From the NCBI GenBank assembly GCA_016584305.1, contig JACEEZ010014051.1:205231-269230 (forward strand): a stretch of DNA of 64,000 nucleotides, given 5' to 3'. The DNA comes from Chionoecetes opilio (Eukaryota > Arthropoda > Malacostraca > Decapoda > Majidae). Below, in pieces: positions 1-11,060 of the stretch; the stretch's first letter is position 1, and every line of letters begins with the position of its first letter. A program made the translations under genes and the position numbers. The notes below the pieces were generated by a model. It ran no database searches. It was not told the origin of the DNA and worked only from the letters and a program-made list of their open reading frames with translations.

Positions 1-441
1 CTGGATGAGGCGAGGCAGAACGTCGGAGAGGGAAGGCCACAGGGTTGCTATAATGACAGGCACTGTATTACCTTGTTGGTAGAGGAGACAGGTCTCCCAG
101 AGGAGGTTGAGAAGTTTGGAGATGGTCTTTTGCAGAGGAGGTGGGCAGGCAGCTGGAGAGGGTGGGGGTGGTGGATGGGTTGGTGGCACGTGAGGCACGC
201 CAAGGAGCAGCTGGGATGGGTCTGGAGTTTGAGCAGACTTGTGAATGGTGAACCTCTACTTCTATTGTGGAGTGGGTCAAATCAGTGGGTGGGGCGCAGG
301 AACTTTGCACGCAGGGAGGACCGTGGTTGGGGAAGGCGTCGTGCAAGGCTTCTGCCGTGGGCGGATCCTGGTTTGAGAAGCAACCGGAGATGGAAGAATG
401 GGGCTCTGTGTGGGCTCATCATCGTACTGAAGGCTCTGCAA
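1..441. other. No recognisable gene
   Basis: G-rich, low-information sequence. Open frames on both strands lack family motifs. I see no tRNA, terminal repeat or coding signal here. Confidence 0.5.
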
Positions 442-861
442 TACACTAAAACCCTTATCACTCGGCCCGACAGGGGCTCTGGCCTTGCCGAGTTATGCAA
501 ATGGCCTCCTGATATGGGTAAACATTTAAAAAATAAAGAATATAAAAAATTGTAACAAAAATTACGAATTACGAATCCCAATCCACTAACACTTGCTGAA
601 ATGTGTGTTATGCTACTTTGTGATATTGTTTGCAATGTTTTGCATTGATTATTATTTCGGCTCCTACCAAGCTTGTTGTGTTTGTTTTTGTCGCTGAAAC
701 CAATGTTTTTTCAATTGCGACAAAAAACGGTTTTCGTATCCAAGACGGTGCTTGGACGACAAAAACACGGCTCAGCCTACGCGCTGGTACCCGACCTTTG
801 CTTTACTTTGCCACCTATTTTACGTGTTTTGGGATTACATCATACAGTACTGTATTTCAAG

Positions 862-1005
862 ATGTCAGCTCCATCACACAAGGGTGTCTCCAGCAGGAAG
901 GGAATGAAATTGAAGAGCCTGAGCCTGCAGGAAAAGGACAAAAGGACAAAAACACGACTTTATGCGACTGAGGATATGCCGAGTGTAAGCAAAGAGATGC
1001 AGTTT
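862..1005 (+). pseudogene. Remnant N-terminus of a pogo/Tigger-like transposase
   Basis: An ATG opens a basic, serine- and lysine-rich peptide beginning MSAPSHKGVSSRKGMKLKSL and followed by SLQEK. Tigger/jerky-type transposases commonly start with a short basic segment followed by an L-(T/S)-L-x-E-K motif that begins the CENP-B-like helix-turn-helix. After that motif the sequence drifts into non-homologous sequence and then the SINE, so the DNA-binding and DDE domains are absent. The same start occurs at 16232 and, reversed, near 15810. Family assignment is an inference from this short segment plus the element ends. Confidence 0.5.
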
Positions 1006-1006
1006 A

Positions 1007-1362
1007 GGGGAGGCGGTAGCAGAGTGGTTAGCGTCACCGGGTGGCGTTCTCGAAGACTCTAATTCGATCCCGAGTGAGACCCTTAAATCCACTTAAAACA
1101 TTTCTGCACCATCGAGTAGCCTAAGAACACCCACATGCCCTGTCCATTAACTCTACCTTCGACTGTGAGTACATCGGAGGACACAGGGGGCGGCATGAGC
1201 CTCTAATCACAGGCGTTACTATAAAAATCCTGCCTGCACCACCACGGCGAGGGCCAACCATCACAGCCCTCAAGTGAGCCTCCAGGGCCTATCATCTGAG
1301 CCCTGGAGGTCACTGCCTACAGGCGCTACAGGCATAGATGTAAAAAAAAAAAATAATAATTA
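1007..1362 (+). mobile_element. tRNA-derived SINE, family A, copy 1
   Basis: The head starts GGGGAGGCGGTAGCAGAGTG and carries an A-box-like GTAGCAGAGTGGTTAGCG and a B-box-like TTCGATCCC, the internal RNA polymerase III promoter parts of a tRNA (Ser/Leu-like). A tRNA-unrelated body and an A-rich tail follow at about 1340-1362. Four other copies in the window (16385, 16832, 20491, 21999) share the same head and body, which proves a dispersed family. It lies inside the pogo-like element after the motif gatgcagttta. Confidence 0.85.
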
Positions 1363-1588
1363 TAACTGCAACATGCCGAGATACATAATTTTTTACAGAC
1401 TGTCTTTGCCTTGCCAAGTTATATAAAATTCCGAGATATACAATGCCGACTTATAAGGGTTTTAGTGAACATCAAATCTGTTACCGTTAAGAGTGCAGAG
1501 TGCGGGATGTCGGGGCGTAATGAGCATTTTAAATCGGCGGTTGGTGACTTGCCAGTCATCAAGTTAGAATGGACCCTGCTACAGGAAG

Positions 1589-1880
1589 GGTAAGTACTTT
1601 TGGGAGATTGTGTTCCCACCCTGCCACCACCAGAGCTGATCTGTTCCCTAAGGAGCGAGACTCCCCCATCCAGGAGGTACTTGCCTAAGGAAGAAGTATG
1701 GAGGGCCTAAGATAAGATTTTCATCCTATCTAGACACTTTGCAAGTACCAACTACAAGGTTATTGACTATACAAAGCGCCGCCACGTCAGCACGAACTAG
1801 GCGGACTCGAACCGCTGACCGAATGCACAGGGACGCTGCACATTGCGAACTCACGTCTCTACCAACCTTGCCACCCTGAC
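1589..1880 (-). mobile_element. tRNA-derived SINE, family C (single copy seen)
   Basis: Read on the minus strand, 1880-1785 looks like a tRNA-type head. It has an A-box-like TGGCAAGGTTGGTAGAG and a perfect B box GGTTCGAGTCC (complement of 1803-1813), with pairing acceptor-like ends GTCAGGG and CTGAC. About 195 bp of body follows. No second copy is visible, so the body boundary near 1589 is a guess. A degenerate tRNA pseudogene is the alternative. Confidence 0.5.
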
Positions 1881-2227
1881 GGGCTATGGAGGGCCTGGGT
1901 GACCTGCTGGAGGCAAAGACGCGGGCACCGTCGACGGCCCTGAGGAGGAAGGAGGCCTTAAGCCTTAACTAGATCGGCGTGAGGGCGCTGATCTACAGCG
2001 GTGTGCTGGGTCTTGCCCTTTCGGTCTTCCCTGGGTGGAGTGTGGATACGGGGGGTGAAGCGCTCCACATCATCAGTGCCCATGGCCACCGCAGCCGCCA
2101 CAGCGATGGGAGCAGCCAATGCCGTCAAGCATTGGAGGACGGTGCAGAAAGCACAACACGTCTGCTCGCCACGGCGCCTTCATGGCAACCCCCGGTATCC
2201 TCTTGTGTCTACCATGTTGACAACCAG
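1881..2227. other. No recognisable gene
   Basis: GC-richer spacer before the satellite. Overlapping open frames run into the repeat and show no domain. Confidence 0.4.
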
Positions 2228-3138
2228 CTGATTGCCCCGCATATCACACCTTCTTACACCACTGATTGCCCCGCATATCACACCTTCTTACACCACTGAT
2301 TGCCCCGCATATCACACCTTCTTACACCACTGATTGCCCGCATATCACACCTTCTTACACCACTGATTGCCCTGCATATCACACCTTCTTACACCACTGA
2401 TTGCCCCACATATCACACCTTCTTACACCACTGATTGCCCCGCATATCACACCTTGCACCACTGATTGCCCTGCATATCACACCTTCTTACACCACTGAT
2501 TGCCCCGCATATCACACCTTCTTACACCACTGATTGCCCTGCATATCACACCTTCTTACACCACTGATTGCCCTGCATATCACACCTTCTTACACCACTG
2601 ATTGCCCCGCATATCACACCTTCTTACACCACTGATTGCCCCGCATATCACACCTTCTTACACCACTGATTGCCCCGCATATCACACCTTCTTACACCAC
2701 TGATTGCCCGCATATCACACCTTCTACACACTGATTGCCCTGCATATCACACCTTCTTACACCACTGATTGCCCCCATTCACACCTTCTTACACCACTTT
2801 ATTGCCCCGCATATCACACCTTCTTACACCACTGATTGCCCCGCATATCACAACCTTCTTACACCACTGATTGCCCCGCATATCACACCTTCTTACACCA
2901 CTGATTGCCCTGCATATCACACCTTCTTACACCACTGATTGCCCCGCATATCACACCTTCTTACACCACTGATTGCCCCACATATCACACCTTCTTACAC
3001 CACTGATTGCCCTGCATATCACACCTTCTTACACCACTGATTGCCCCGCATATCACACCTTCTTACACCACTGATTGCCCGCATATCACACCTTCTTACA
3101 CCACTGATTGCCCGCATATCACACCTTCTTACACCACT
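2228..3138 (+). repeat. 34-bp tandem satellite, about 27 units
   Basis: The unit begins CTGATTGCCCCGCATATCAC and continues ACCTTCTTACACCA. Units are very similar, with C/T, missing-C and occasional length variants (a short unit near 2455, others near 2725 and 2780). The frames across the array are by-products of the period. Confidence 0.95.
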
Positions 3139-3319
3139 GCTGCGTCTCAAGGTTCACCTCTTCTTGGTCACAACGCTTCCCTAACTCTGCCTTACAATCT
3201 TCTCCAATATAATTCCTCTCTAAATCTGTCTAAATCTCAATCTTAATTAGATCCAAAACTATTTTTATAAATAATTAATTTAGTCTAGATTAAAACTATT
3301 GTGTTTTTATAAGAAAGTT

Positions 3320-4490
3320 TATGAGACAGCAGATAATGATGAGGGACTTTAGTAAGGCATACAACAAGGTAGCACACAAGCGACTCTTAAATAAGGTTAA
3401 GGCTCATGGAATAGATGGGAAGGTTCTTTGTTGGATCAGAGCTTGGCTAAGTAATAGGCAACAAAGGGTTACAATTAATGGTTCTTAATCTGAATGGGGA
3501 CAGGTGACAAGTGGAGTTCCACAAGGGTCTGTTTTGGGTCCATTACTATTTTTTGTTTACATCAACGACTTGGATAGTGGGATTAGCAGTGATATCAGCA
3601 ATGATATCAGCTGATGATACTAAGGTAGGTAGGATTATTGGATCACAGTCTGATGAAAAGATATTTCAGGGAGACTTAGATAAGTTAAATGAGTGGGCAG
3701 TCAGATGGCAGATGGAATTTAATATTGATAAGTGTAGCGTAATGAATGTTGGTAGAAAAAAACCTGGTAAAAAATAGATACACCATACGCAATGTATCGC
3801 TGAAAAGATCAGAGGGTGAGAAAGATCTGAGAGTAATGGTGAGCCCAGACCTCCGACCTAGGAAACAATGTATTGAGGCTAGAAATCGAGCTAATAGGGT
3901 GTTAGGATTCATTACCAGAAGTGTTAAAAGTAGAAGTGTTCAGGTTATTCTAAAGCTCTATTTGGCTCTAGTCAGACCTCACCTAGACTGTGCAGTTCAG
4001 TTTTGGTCTCCGTATTACAGGATGGATATAGCCTTGTTAGAATCAGTGTAGAGAAGGATGACCAAAATATTACAGGGGATGCGTAACTTTAGTTATGAGA
4101 AGGAGATTGAAGCCTAAATTCAAATACTGCACTCTATCACAAAGGACGATAGTAGAGTAAGGGGTGATTGAGATAGAAGCTTAGTAAATTGGGTACAGGG
4201 ATACAATAAAGGAAGATGTAGATAAAAATCTTACAGCTCGTAATCAGGGATGTAGAGCACGAAAGTACGGATTCAAAACTGGAAAAAAGGCGTTATAGAT
4301 TTAAAAGGAAATAGGGAATAAAACCTAAGCAAATAGGTGTAGGTAACTGATTGGAAGGCACTCGCTAGAAAGTAGGTAACAAACACACATGAATCTCCAA
4401 AGAAAGGTTAAACCCTCTACATAACTAGGCAGTGAAGGAATTATTGGAGGACCTGTGAGAGTTCATTTTGATGGTGATTGGTTATAAGTA
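3320..4490 (+). pseudogene. Non-LTR retrotransposon (Jockey/CR1-like) reverse transcriptase relic
   Basis: In order on the plus strand the sequence gives [45 protein letters not shown] and LNEWAVRWQMEFNIDKCSVM. These are typical reverse transcriptase blocks of LINE elements, with the catalytic ADD present but serine before it where Tyr or Phe is usual. After a frame change near 3770 the thumb segment follows, including LALVRPHLDCAVQFWSPYY. Weaker C-terminal similarity runs to about 4490. Stops (for example after INGS near 3487) and frameshifts show it is dead. No endonuclease or ORF1 is present, so it is 5'-truncated. The exact clade cannot be fixed by eye. Confidence 0.85.
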
Positions 4491-4659
4491 AGTGGTGTTA
4501 CCTCAACGCTAGAGTCATGTCTGGGTCAAACCACAGTACTACTGGGGCCTAGGTGGCGATATGGGATCAGGGAAAGACCAAAACCACTGACATCGGACCC
4601 TGAAAGATAAGACACAAACATAAGGTTTTACCAAGCACACTATTAATGGCATAAGGTCA

Positions 4660-5760
4660 CACCTGCACTGACAACCCAACAACTGCTGGGGCCATTATCC
4701 TCCACGAACAACAAGGCCGGTCTCCACCACACATGTAAACACACTGCCCCACACCAACCACCCCACCACCACATTGCCAACAGGACACACTACCACAGGC
4801 AACGGGTTACAACCACCACGTGGTCCCACAACACACCACCTCAAAAAAGTGGATCTTCATCGATGCTGGGCAAATATTCACTCTTTGATCTTTAAACACT
4901 TGCTACATAATATCCACACTGGAAACTCCCGCAAGCCAGTGTGTATAAAGGGTAGTTGGTAGACGTTCAAAACTCGGTATAAAAAACCTTTTACCACAAT
5001 CAGGCATTCATGACTCTATAAACACTCACTTAGTGTTGTCAGGGTGCTGTCGGTGAGCTCCACTCTTGAAGTAAATTCTTTTCCGCACACTCAAAACATA
5101 TGAATGTTAACACCACGTGTGTCAGGGTGGTGTGGTGAGGTCAATCTTTCTAGTAAATCTTTTCCTACACTCACGACATTCATAATTTTTTAAATCCGAT
5201 GTGTGTCAGGGTAGTGCTGGTGTAGGGAACTCTTTTAGTAAATCTATTCAAAACATGCAAAAACATTCAAAATCTTAACCCACTGTCGTAGTCAGGGTGT
5301 GTGTAGGGTGGTGAGGTTAATCCTTATAGTAAATCTTGTTCCCACACTCTAAACATTCAAAATTCTAACACCACTGTGGTCAAGGAAATGTGTCTCAAGC
5401 TTACTCTGTATTTGAATGTTTCGTCACACTTGCTGGCACTTCAGCTCACTGTGTGCCTTGTGGCCTGAGCATGCCTGCATCAAGTGATTCTTGCATCACC
5501 CCTGTGCCTCCCACCCCTGAGGCAGACTGATACTGCTGCTACCGGCCTAGTCATGCGCTGCCCAGCCCCACAGCCTCCTCCGCAAGCAACACTCCCGCCC
5601 AGCCACGCGACGGCCGGCTCCTGCGGGAACCTCGGCGGGGTGATGCGGGGCGAGGCCGGGTCAGTGCCGGGCGGACAGCAGGTGAGGCCGGCTTGGACTG
5701 TGACCATAAGCACCTGCAACAGTGGTGACAGTCAGAACACAGAGAGAGCCACGCGCTGCC
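4660..5760 (-). pseudogene. C2H2 zinc-finger gene relic A
   Basis: Minus-strand sequence repeats a zinc-finger-array pattern about every 84 bases: linker and cysteine segments like those at 19330-20157, seen on the plus strand as repeated 'gtgtgtcagggtg' and 'aaatcttttcc' blocks between 5030 and 5400. The N-terminal Pro/Gly-rich part (about 5440-5760) matches the corresponding parts of relics C and D. The C-terminal end (about 4840-4990) and 3' flank (about 4660-4830) match gene B. Indels break every finger, so no array is translatable. It was presumably a DNA-binding nuclear protein before decay. Confidence 0.7.
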
Positions 5761-6237
5761 CCTGACACTCGCTCCTGCCCTGCGGGGCCCACACAATGCT
5801 TCCTGCCTCACTCACACCACACTTGGCAGGGTCAAGAACATTGGAGCAGAGGGGTAGGCAAAAAAGATAACATCAGTGTGAGAGTGTCCCCAGCGTGGAT
5901 CTCTTGTGCCTGGCTCTTTGGTGGTGCAACAAAACTGATGTCACCATACAAGAGTGTCCTGCAACACTTGGGCTCAAGACAGGACTGTGAATACCACATG
6001 CATCAACATGAAACACAGTTACACCAGCAAAAGGTAACTAGGTACTTGGCATGAGAAGGAATACTCATCAGCACGCACCTTAAAGAAACTTTGTCCCGAC
6101 ACAAATCAGGAACCTCTCGCCCGAACAGTATAGGGTTCAGGTTGAGGTTAAGGTTCAGGTAGCGTATAGAAAATGTTGCTGAAAATTCGAACTGGGCATA
6201 AACAGATTAGAATGTAGTCCAAAACTTCTAATTATAG
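5761..6237. other. No recognisable gene
   Basis: Flank of zinc-finger relic A. A 110-residue plus frame at 5722-6054 has no recognisable motif. A short 'ggttaaggttaggtt'-like stretch lies near 6130. Confidence 0.4.
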
Positions 6238-6335
6238 AGGGTACTATATTACTATATAATATATCTATATATAAATGATATATACTATATATATTTTAAT
6301 ATATATATATATAATATATATTATATATACAGTCA
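6238..6335. repeat. AT microsatellite
   Basis: Nearly pure TA/TATA sequence of about 100 bases. Confidence 0.95.
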
Positions 6336-7436
6336 AACCAGTTTTTCGAACTTAATGTGCTTACAAAAGTGTTCTAGAACCTGCAACACATTGCCATAAG
6401 AAAAAACAAATAAAAATGGACTTAATCCGCGTCATGACCACCAAAAATAAAACATAACCTCTGCTCTAACTAAAGCCAACCGGTAAACCTCCTTAACTTT
6501 AACCGCTAACTGAACGCCAATATCGCATTAAATAAGTGTCCGCGGTAAGGGAAGACCAGAGGCGATGCCAGGTGTCACAAGAGGAAGAAGAGTGAGGGAC
6601 ACGCGTAAACCTAAGTCTCCTTTCTCGAACAATTCGGCTACACGAAACAGAATTTCAAACTCATAATTGCAACCGGTTGAAGTACGGTATAAAAATCGGT
6701 GCCGAACAAGCTACTCGGGCCAACTGTGCGACGTCACTGCTGTCAGTCACGCCGTGGCCCTCACTTCAGTAAACACCGTAGCAAAACTGCTCTTGATTTT
6801 GACAATTTTTCTTGTGTTGTGCCTTATTTCAGTATAGTTTACACTTGGACCAAAACTCCCACACGTAGCTAACATAAAGTCGCCAAGACAAGCTTTTTGC
6901 GATTTTACAGGACCTTGTGGTGGTGTCAATATAACTTACATTTACTTACATCCATGATTTTCAGGAAAGGTTTTCGAAGGGGATATACTGGAGACGTCTG
7001 TGTCATTTTGGTGTTCCTCCTCTTCGTATTAATCTCAAATATATATAGGAGATTAGCCGTGTGTACTGCTCGTCTGCAGGAGTTTGGGGTAAGCCGAGAC
7101 TGTAAATCTGCAATTTTGATGAGAGTTAGGCTCAAAAAAATTGCAATAAACGTTAGGATGGTAAGCGGCTTGGGCCAATGTCAACATTGAATAATCTTGC
7201 AGGCGGTATTTGAGTCTAAAAAACACGTTTAAGAGTATCAACGATTACAGGAAGAAACTCTGCGGAACCTCCTGCCGCATTCACTAACTACGTACGACTC
7301 ATGAACTTGTTACCGTTGTGTGTGTGTAATCATCTAGTTTTATTTTACAGGGCACTGAGCAACGATCGAGTTGGGCCCCGTCCCATATCAAACATTTATT
7401 TTCCATTCAATCTTTTAGTGTTTGGGGGGAAGCAAT
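6336..7436. other. Unclassified dispersed repeats, no gene
   Basis: The block at about 6510-6620 (cgcattaaataagtgtccgc ... cacaagaggaagaag) recurs at 21365-21450 and, reversed, at about 12960-13080. The block at about 6840-6990, with 'aagtcgcca' and 'catccatgatttt', recurs near 33075-33180, 46010-46110 and 57065-57510. These are interspersed repeat families of unknown type. No coding domain is visible. Confidence 0.55.
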
Positions 7437-7617
7437 CACCCCGGGAGGCGGGCTCAAAAACCGGCTAACACCCGGGTACCACAATACAATGCTGGTGGAC
7501 AGGGGCTCGGGTTTGAGAAGTAACACCAAGCTGTCTTCGCGTCCGCCCGGGGACGAACCCGGACCTTCTTGGTTGTCAAGAGCCGAGCGTGCTAACCCTT
7601 ACACTACGGAGGTACCC
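7437..7617 (-). mobile_element. tRNA-Val-like SINE, family B, reverse copy
   Basis: On the minus strand the head reads CTCCGTAGTGTAAGGGTTAG with a B-box-like GGGTTCGTCCCC. The body shares GAGCCCCTGTCCACCAGCA and a final GCCTCCCGGGGTG block with the plus copy at 32529-32845, although about 100 bp of the body is missing. A (GT)n tract adjoins the head side, as in the other copy. Confidence 0.75.
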
Positions 7618-7800
7618 TGGGTGTGTGTTGTGGGTGTGTGCTGTGGTGTGTGTTGGTTGGGTGTGTGCGTGCGTGCTGTGCGTGCGTGCGTATGCGTGCA
7701 GGTGTTGGGTAGTGAGCTTGCATCGTACGCATGTGTGTGTGTTATGTGTGTGTGTGTGTTGTGTGAATGAGTGTGTGTGTTTTGCTGCAGGACATGCGTG
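7618..7800. repeat. (GT)n microsatellite
   Basis: GT/GC-alternating tract with interruptions. It touches the 5' side of the family B SINE. Confidence 0.95.
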
Positions 7801-9995
7801 AGATTGGGGGAGAAGGCGTGGGATGGGACACAGGGTGCAGGAGAGCGTGGTGATGGCTGGGGGAGGCACGGAGTGGGCTAGGGCGTGAGGAGAGTGGGGC
7901 TGGGTGAGGGCAGGCGTGGGGCTTTGGGGCCTGAGGCAGGCGGGGGGGGGTGAGGCATGCGTGGGCTAGGGGGAGGCAGGCGTGGGGCTGGGGTGAGGCA
8001 GGCGGGGGCGGTGGGGTGAGGAGGCTTGGGGCATGCGAGTGAGGCAAGGACACGTCGGTGCTGGGAGGAGGCAGGCGTGGGGCTGGAGCTGAGACAGGCG
8101 TGGGTCATGGGGGGAGTCAGGCGTGGGGGGGGTGAGGCAGGGCCCGTGGGGATGGGCGTGAGGTAGGCGGGGGGCGGGAAAAATAGGCAGGCGTGGGGGG
8201 CTGGAGTTGAGACAGGCTGGGGCTGGGGTGAGGGCAGGCTTGGGAGCGGGGTGATTGCACGGGTTGGGCGGGGTGAACGGCAGGCTTGGGGCTGGGGGTG
8301 AGGAAGGGGTGGGGCTGGAGTGAGACAGGCGTGGGGCTGGGGGAGGCTAGGCGTGGGGCTGGGGTTGAGCAAGGCAGTGGGGCTGGAGGTGAGATCAGGC
8401 GTGGGTAATGGGGTTGAGGCAGGAGTGTGGGATGGGGGTAGGCAAGGGCGTGGGGATGCGGAATAGGCAGGAGTGGGAGCTGTATAGTGAGACAGGCGTG
8501 GGGTCTGGGGTGAGGGAAGGCGTGGGGCATGGGGTGTGAGACAGGCGCTGGGGCTGGGGTTGAGAACAGCGCTCGGGGCGCAGGGGTTTGAGACAGGTGT
8601 GGGGCTGGGTGGTGTAGACAGGCGTGGGATCTGGAGGTGAGGCCCAGGCGTTTGGGGCTGGGGGTGAGACAGGCGTGGAGGCTGGGGGAGAGAGAGGAGT
8701 GGGGCTGGGGTGTTGTGGCGGCGTTGGGGCCCCTGGGGGAGGTAGACGTGGGTAGGGAGAGGCAGCGTGGGGCGGGTCTGAGGCAAGGCGTGGGGGCTGG
8801 GAAGTGAGGCAGTTAGGAGTGTAAGGGCTGGGGTGAGGAACATGTCGTGGGGCTGGGGTGAGACAGGCAGGGGCTGGCGGGTGAGGCAGGCGGGGGCTGG
8901 GGTGAGGCAGGCGTGGGGGCTCGGGAGTGAGGACAGCGTGGGCTGGGGTGTTTGAGGGCAGGCGTGGGGCTGGAAGTTGAGCAAGCGCGTGGGGCTGGGG
9001 TGAGGCAGGCGTGGCGGGATAGGAGTGAGGCAGTGCGTTGGGGCATGTGGGTGACGTGCAGGCCGTAGGGGCTGGAGTGAGGGAAGGCGTTGGGGACTGA
9101 GGGTGGGCTAGGCGTAGGCTGGAGTGTAGGCGGCGTGGGGCTGGAGGAGGCAGGCGTGGGCTGTGGTGAGGCACGGCAGGGGCTGGGGTGAGGCAGGCGT
9201 GGGGAGAGGTGAAGGCAGGCGTGCGGGCTGGAGTGAGGCAGGCGAGGGGCGGGGTGAGCAGCGCGTGGGGCTGGTGGTGAGGCAGGCGTGGAGGAGGGTT
9301 TGAGGCAGGCGTGGGGCTGGGGTGAGCAGGCGTGGGGAATTGGAGGAGGCAAGGCGTGGGGGAGGGGGTAGGCAGGAGTAGGAGCTGGAGTGAGGCAGGC
9401 GTGGGCTGGAGTGACAGGCGTGGGGCTGGGGTGAGGCAGGCGTTGGGGATGAGGGTGAGGCAGCGTCGTGGAAGCGGGTGAGGCAGGCAGTGGGGAAGTG
9501 GGTGAGGGCAGGCGTGGGGCTGGGGTTGAGGCAGGAGTCGGAGGCTGGGGTGAGGCCAGGACGCTGGGGCCTGGGGTGAGGCAGGCTGGGGGGGGTGAGG
9601 AGGCGTGGGGCTGGGGTGAGGAAGGCATGGGGTGGGTGTGTAGCAGGAGTGACAGGGATGGGGTGAGGCAGGGGCATGGGGATGGGGGAGGCAGGCATGG
9701 GGTGGGGTTGAGGCAGGCGTGGGGCTGGGGGTGAGGCAGGCCATGGGGCTGGGGGAGAGGCAAGGCGTAGGGCTGGAAGTGAGGCAGAGCGTGGGGCTGG
9801 GGTGAAGGCAGGGCGTAGGGGCTGGGGATGAAGGCAGGCGTGGGGCTGGGGTGAGGCAGGCGTGAGGGCTGGGGGTGAGGCAGGCGTGGGCTATGGGTGA
9901 GTGAGGGCAGGCTTGGGCTGGGTTAGGCAGGCGTGAGGGGCTGGGGGAGGCAGGCGTGGCGGCTGGAGGTGAGGCTAGCATGGGGATGGGGGAAG
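7801..9995 (+). repeat. G-rich minisatellite, about 2.2 kb, unit about 20-22 bp
   Basis: Units vary around GGGGCTGGGGTGAGGCAGGC plus GT. The plus strand carries regularly spaced G-runs through the whole block, with few pyrimidine runs. Long minus-strand open frames of Pro/His/Ser/Leu-rich composition are by-products of the period and of low stop-codon frequency. Order and length heterogeneity increases towards 8400-9100. Confidence 0.95.
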
Positions 9996-10310
9996 GCAGG
10001 TATAAGGTTGGACGGTAAGGATGGGCACTTTCCCATACGAGGCACTCTGACAGTGACCAATGAGAGCACACAACCATTCTAGTTTGCACTCACATCATAA
10101 TCACGTCTATGAATACTTATCCTACAACCTCCAAACATTACTACAGGGTTCTGAAGGGCCACAAGCACTGTATTATGCTAATAAATGAACAAACTTACAA
10201 AATATATCATTAGAGGGGAGAACAACCAGTAAGATGTTCTGAGGTGTCCTTAATTTTCGCCGTCGTCGTCGCACGAAAAAAGACGAAGTACACAAAATTT
10301 GAAAGGTACA
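9996..10310. other. No recognisable gene
   Basis: Unique-looking spacer. A 'cgccgtcgtcgtcg' run lies at about 10259-10273. Confidence 0.4.
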
Positions 10311-10764
10311 TACAGAGTGAGGATCCGCTATACGAGCATTCGATATACGAGATCGATGCTACGCAGAGGGTAAATTAGGGTCTAATTTTCAATACAGGAG
10401 AACCTAAGTTTAACCGGCATTTAAAACAACCGGCAAGCCTCAAAACAACGGGCCACTAACCGACATCAGGCATTTTTTTTTTTTTTTTTTTTCTCCTACG
10501 GGACTCCAGCAGGCGAGTGACACGGGCTAGCTTGAGCTCGTCAGAGATGTGATCCTGTGAAAAAAAGAGAGGAGAGTGTCGTGCGGCTGGCGGTTGCGAC
10601 ATGAGGACTGGCTTGTTCCATCCTGAGAGGGAGTGCCGGGCGGTAGAACAGGGCCACCTCAGCAGTATAACCCGGGCAATTAATTACAGGGGGTGCTTAT
10701 AATTTATTCAAAAAACTGGAGACAAATAGGCAGAAATTTAGTAAATCTTGGCGGCGTGACGCAG

Positions 10765-11060
10765 GGGTGGGAACACCTTTCATCCCTTCACTGGTAAAGC
10801 TCTGCGAAAACTCTCTTCCTGTTTCTATTTTTCCACGTTCCTATGACTTAAATCTCTTTCAACAGAAGAAGTACAAGACACCATCCCCCTCACCTAAATT
10901 GGCTCACCCCTCTTTTTATATTTATTCTCTTACTGTATTATTTAATAGGGACTGGGCAACTAAGCGGGATTTGTTTACCAATTTTTGGTTGTGACCTTGG
11001 CCAGTTCCTTTGATTATGTAAATTAATAAAGTCAAAAAATAAAAAAATAAAAAAAACGGA
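10765..11060 (+). pseudogene. LINE 3' end, C-terminal tail
   Basis: The frame reads GTPFIPSLVKLCENSLPVSI and then FPRSYDLNLFQ, a C-terminal 'F-x-P-L-W-N-S-L-P' type tail of arthropod non-LTR elements. The 44580-45230 copy has the same ending (LYDLKSF-like, then a 'gaccttggccagttcctt' 3' UTR and an A tail). Here the 3' UTR ends at an A-rich run at 11030-11057. It is 5'-truncated, which is typical of LINE insertion. Confidence 0.6.

Larger units (their letters stand above)
442..1470 (+). mobile_element. pogo/Tigger-like non-autonomous DNA transposon
   Basis: The left end reads TACACTAAAACCCTTAT and the right end near 1453-1469 reads ATAAGGGTTTTAGTG, so the ends are inverted repeats of each other next to a TA dinucleotide. 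The inner flanks both carry a 'gccgagttat'-type motif, which resembles terminal sequence of pogo/Tigger members of the Tc1/mariner superfamily. Inside are a short transposase N-terminal remnant and a SINE. A second related copy lies at 15628-17268. The superfamily is inferred from the ends and the remnant; no catalytic domain remains. Confidence 0.65.

Noticed and set aside
2228..3138. CRISPR-like array
   Set aside because: Units are contiguous tandem copies without unique spacers, and the setting is eukaryotic.
8395..10089. 564-codon minus-strand open frame rich in Pro, His, Ser and Leu, and similar frames at 7878-8984 and 8813-9763
   Set aside because: They follow the 22-bp minisatellite period, shift between frames with unit-length changes and have no domain. 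The C-rich strand simply lacks stop codons.
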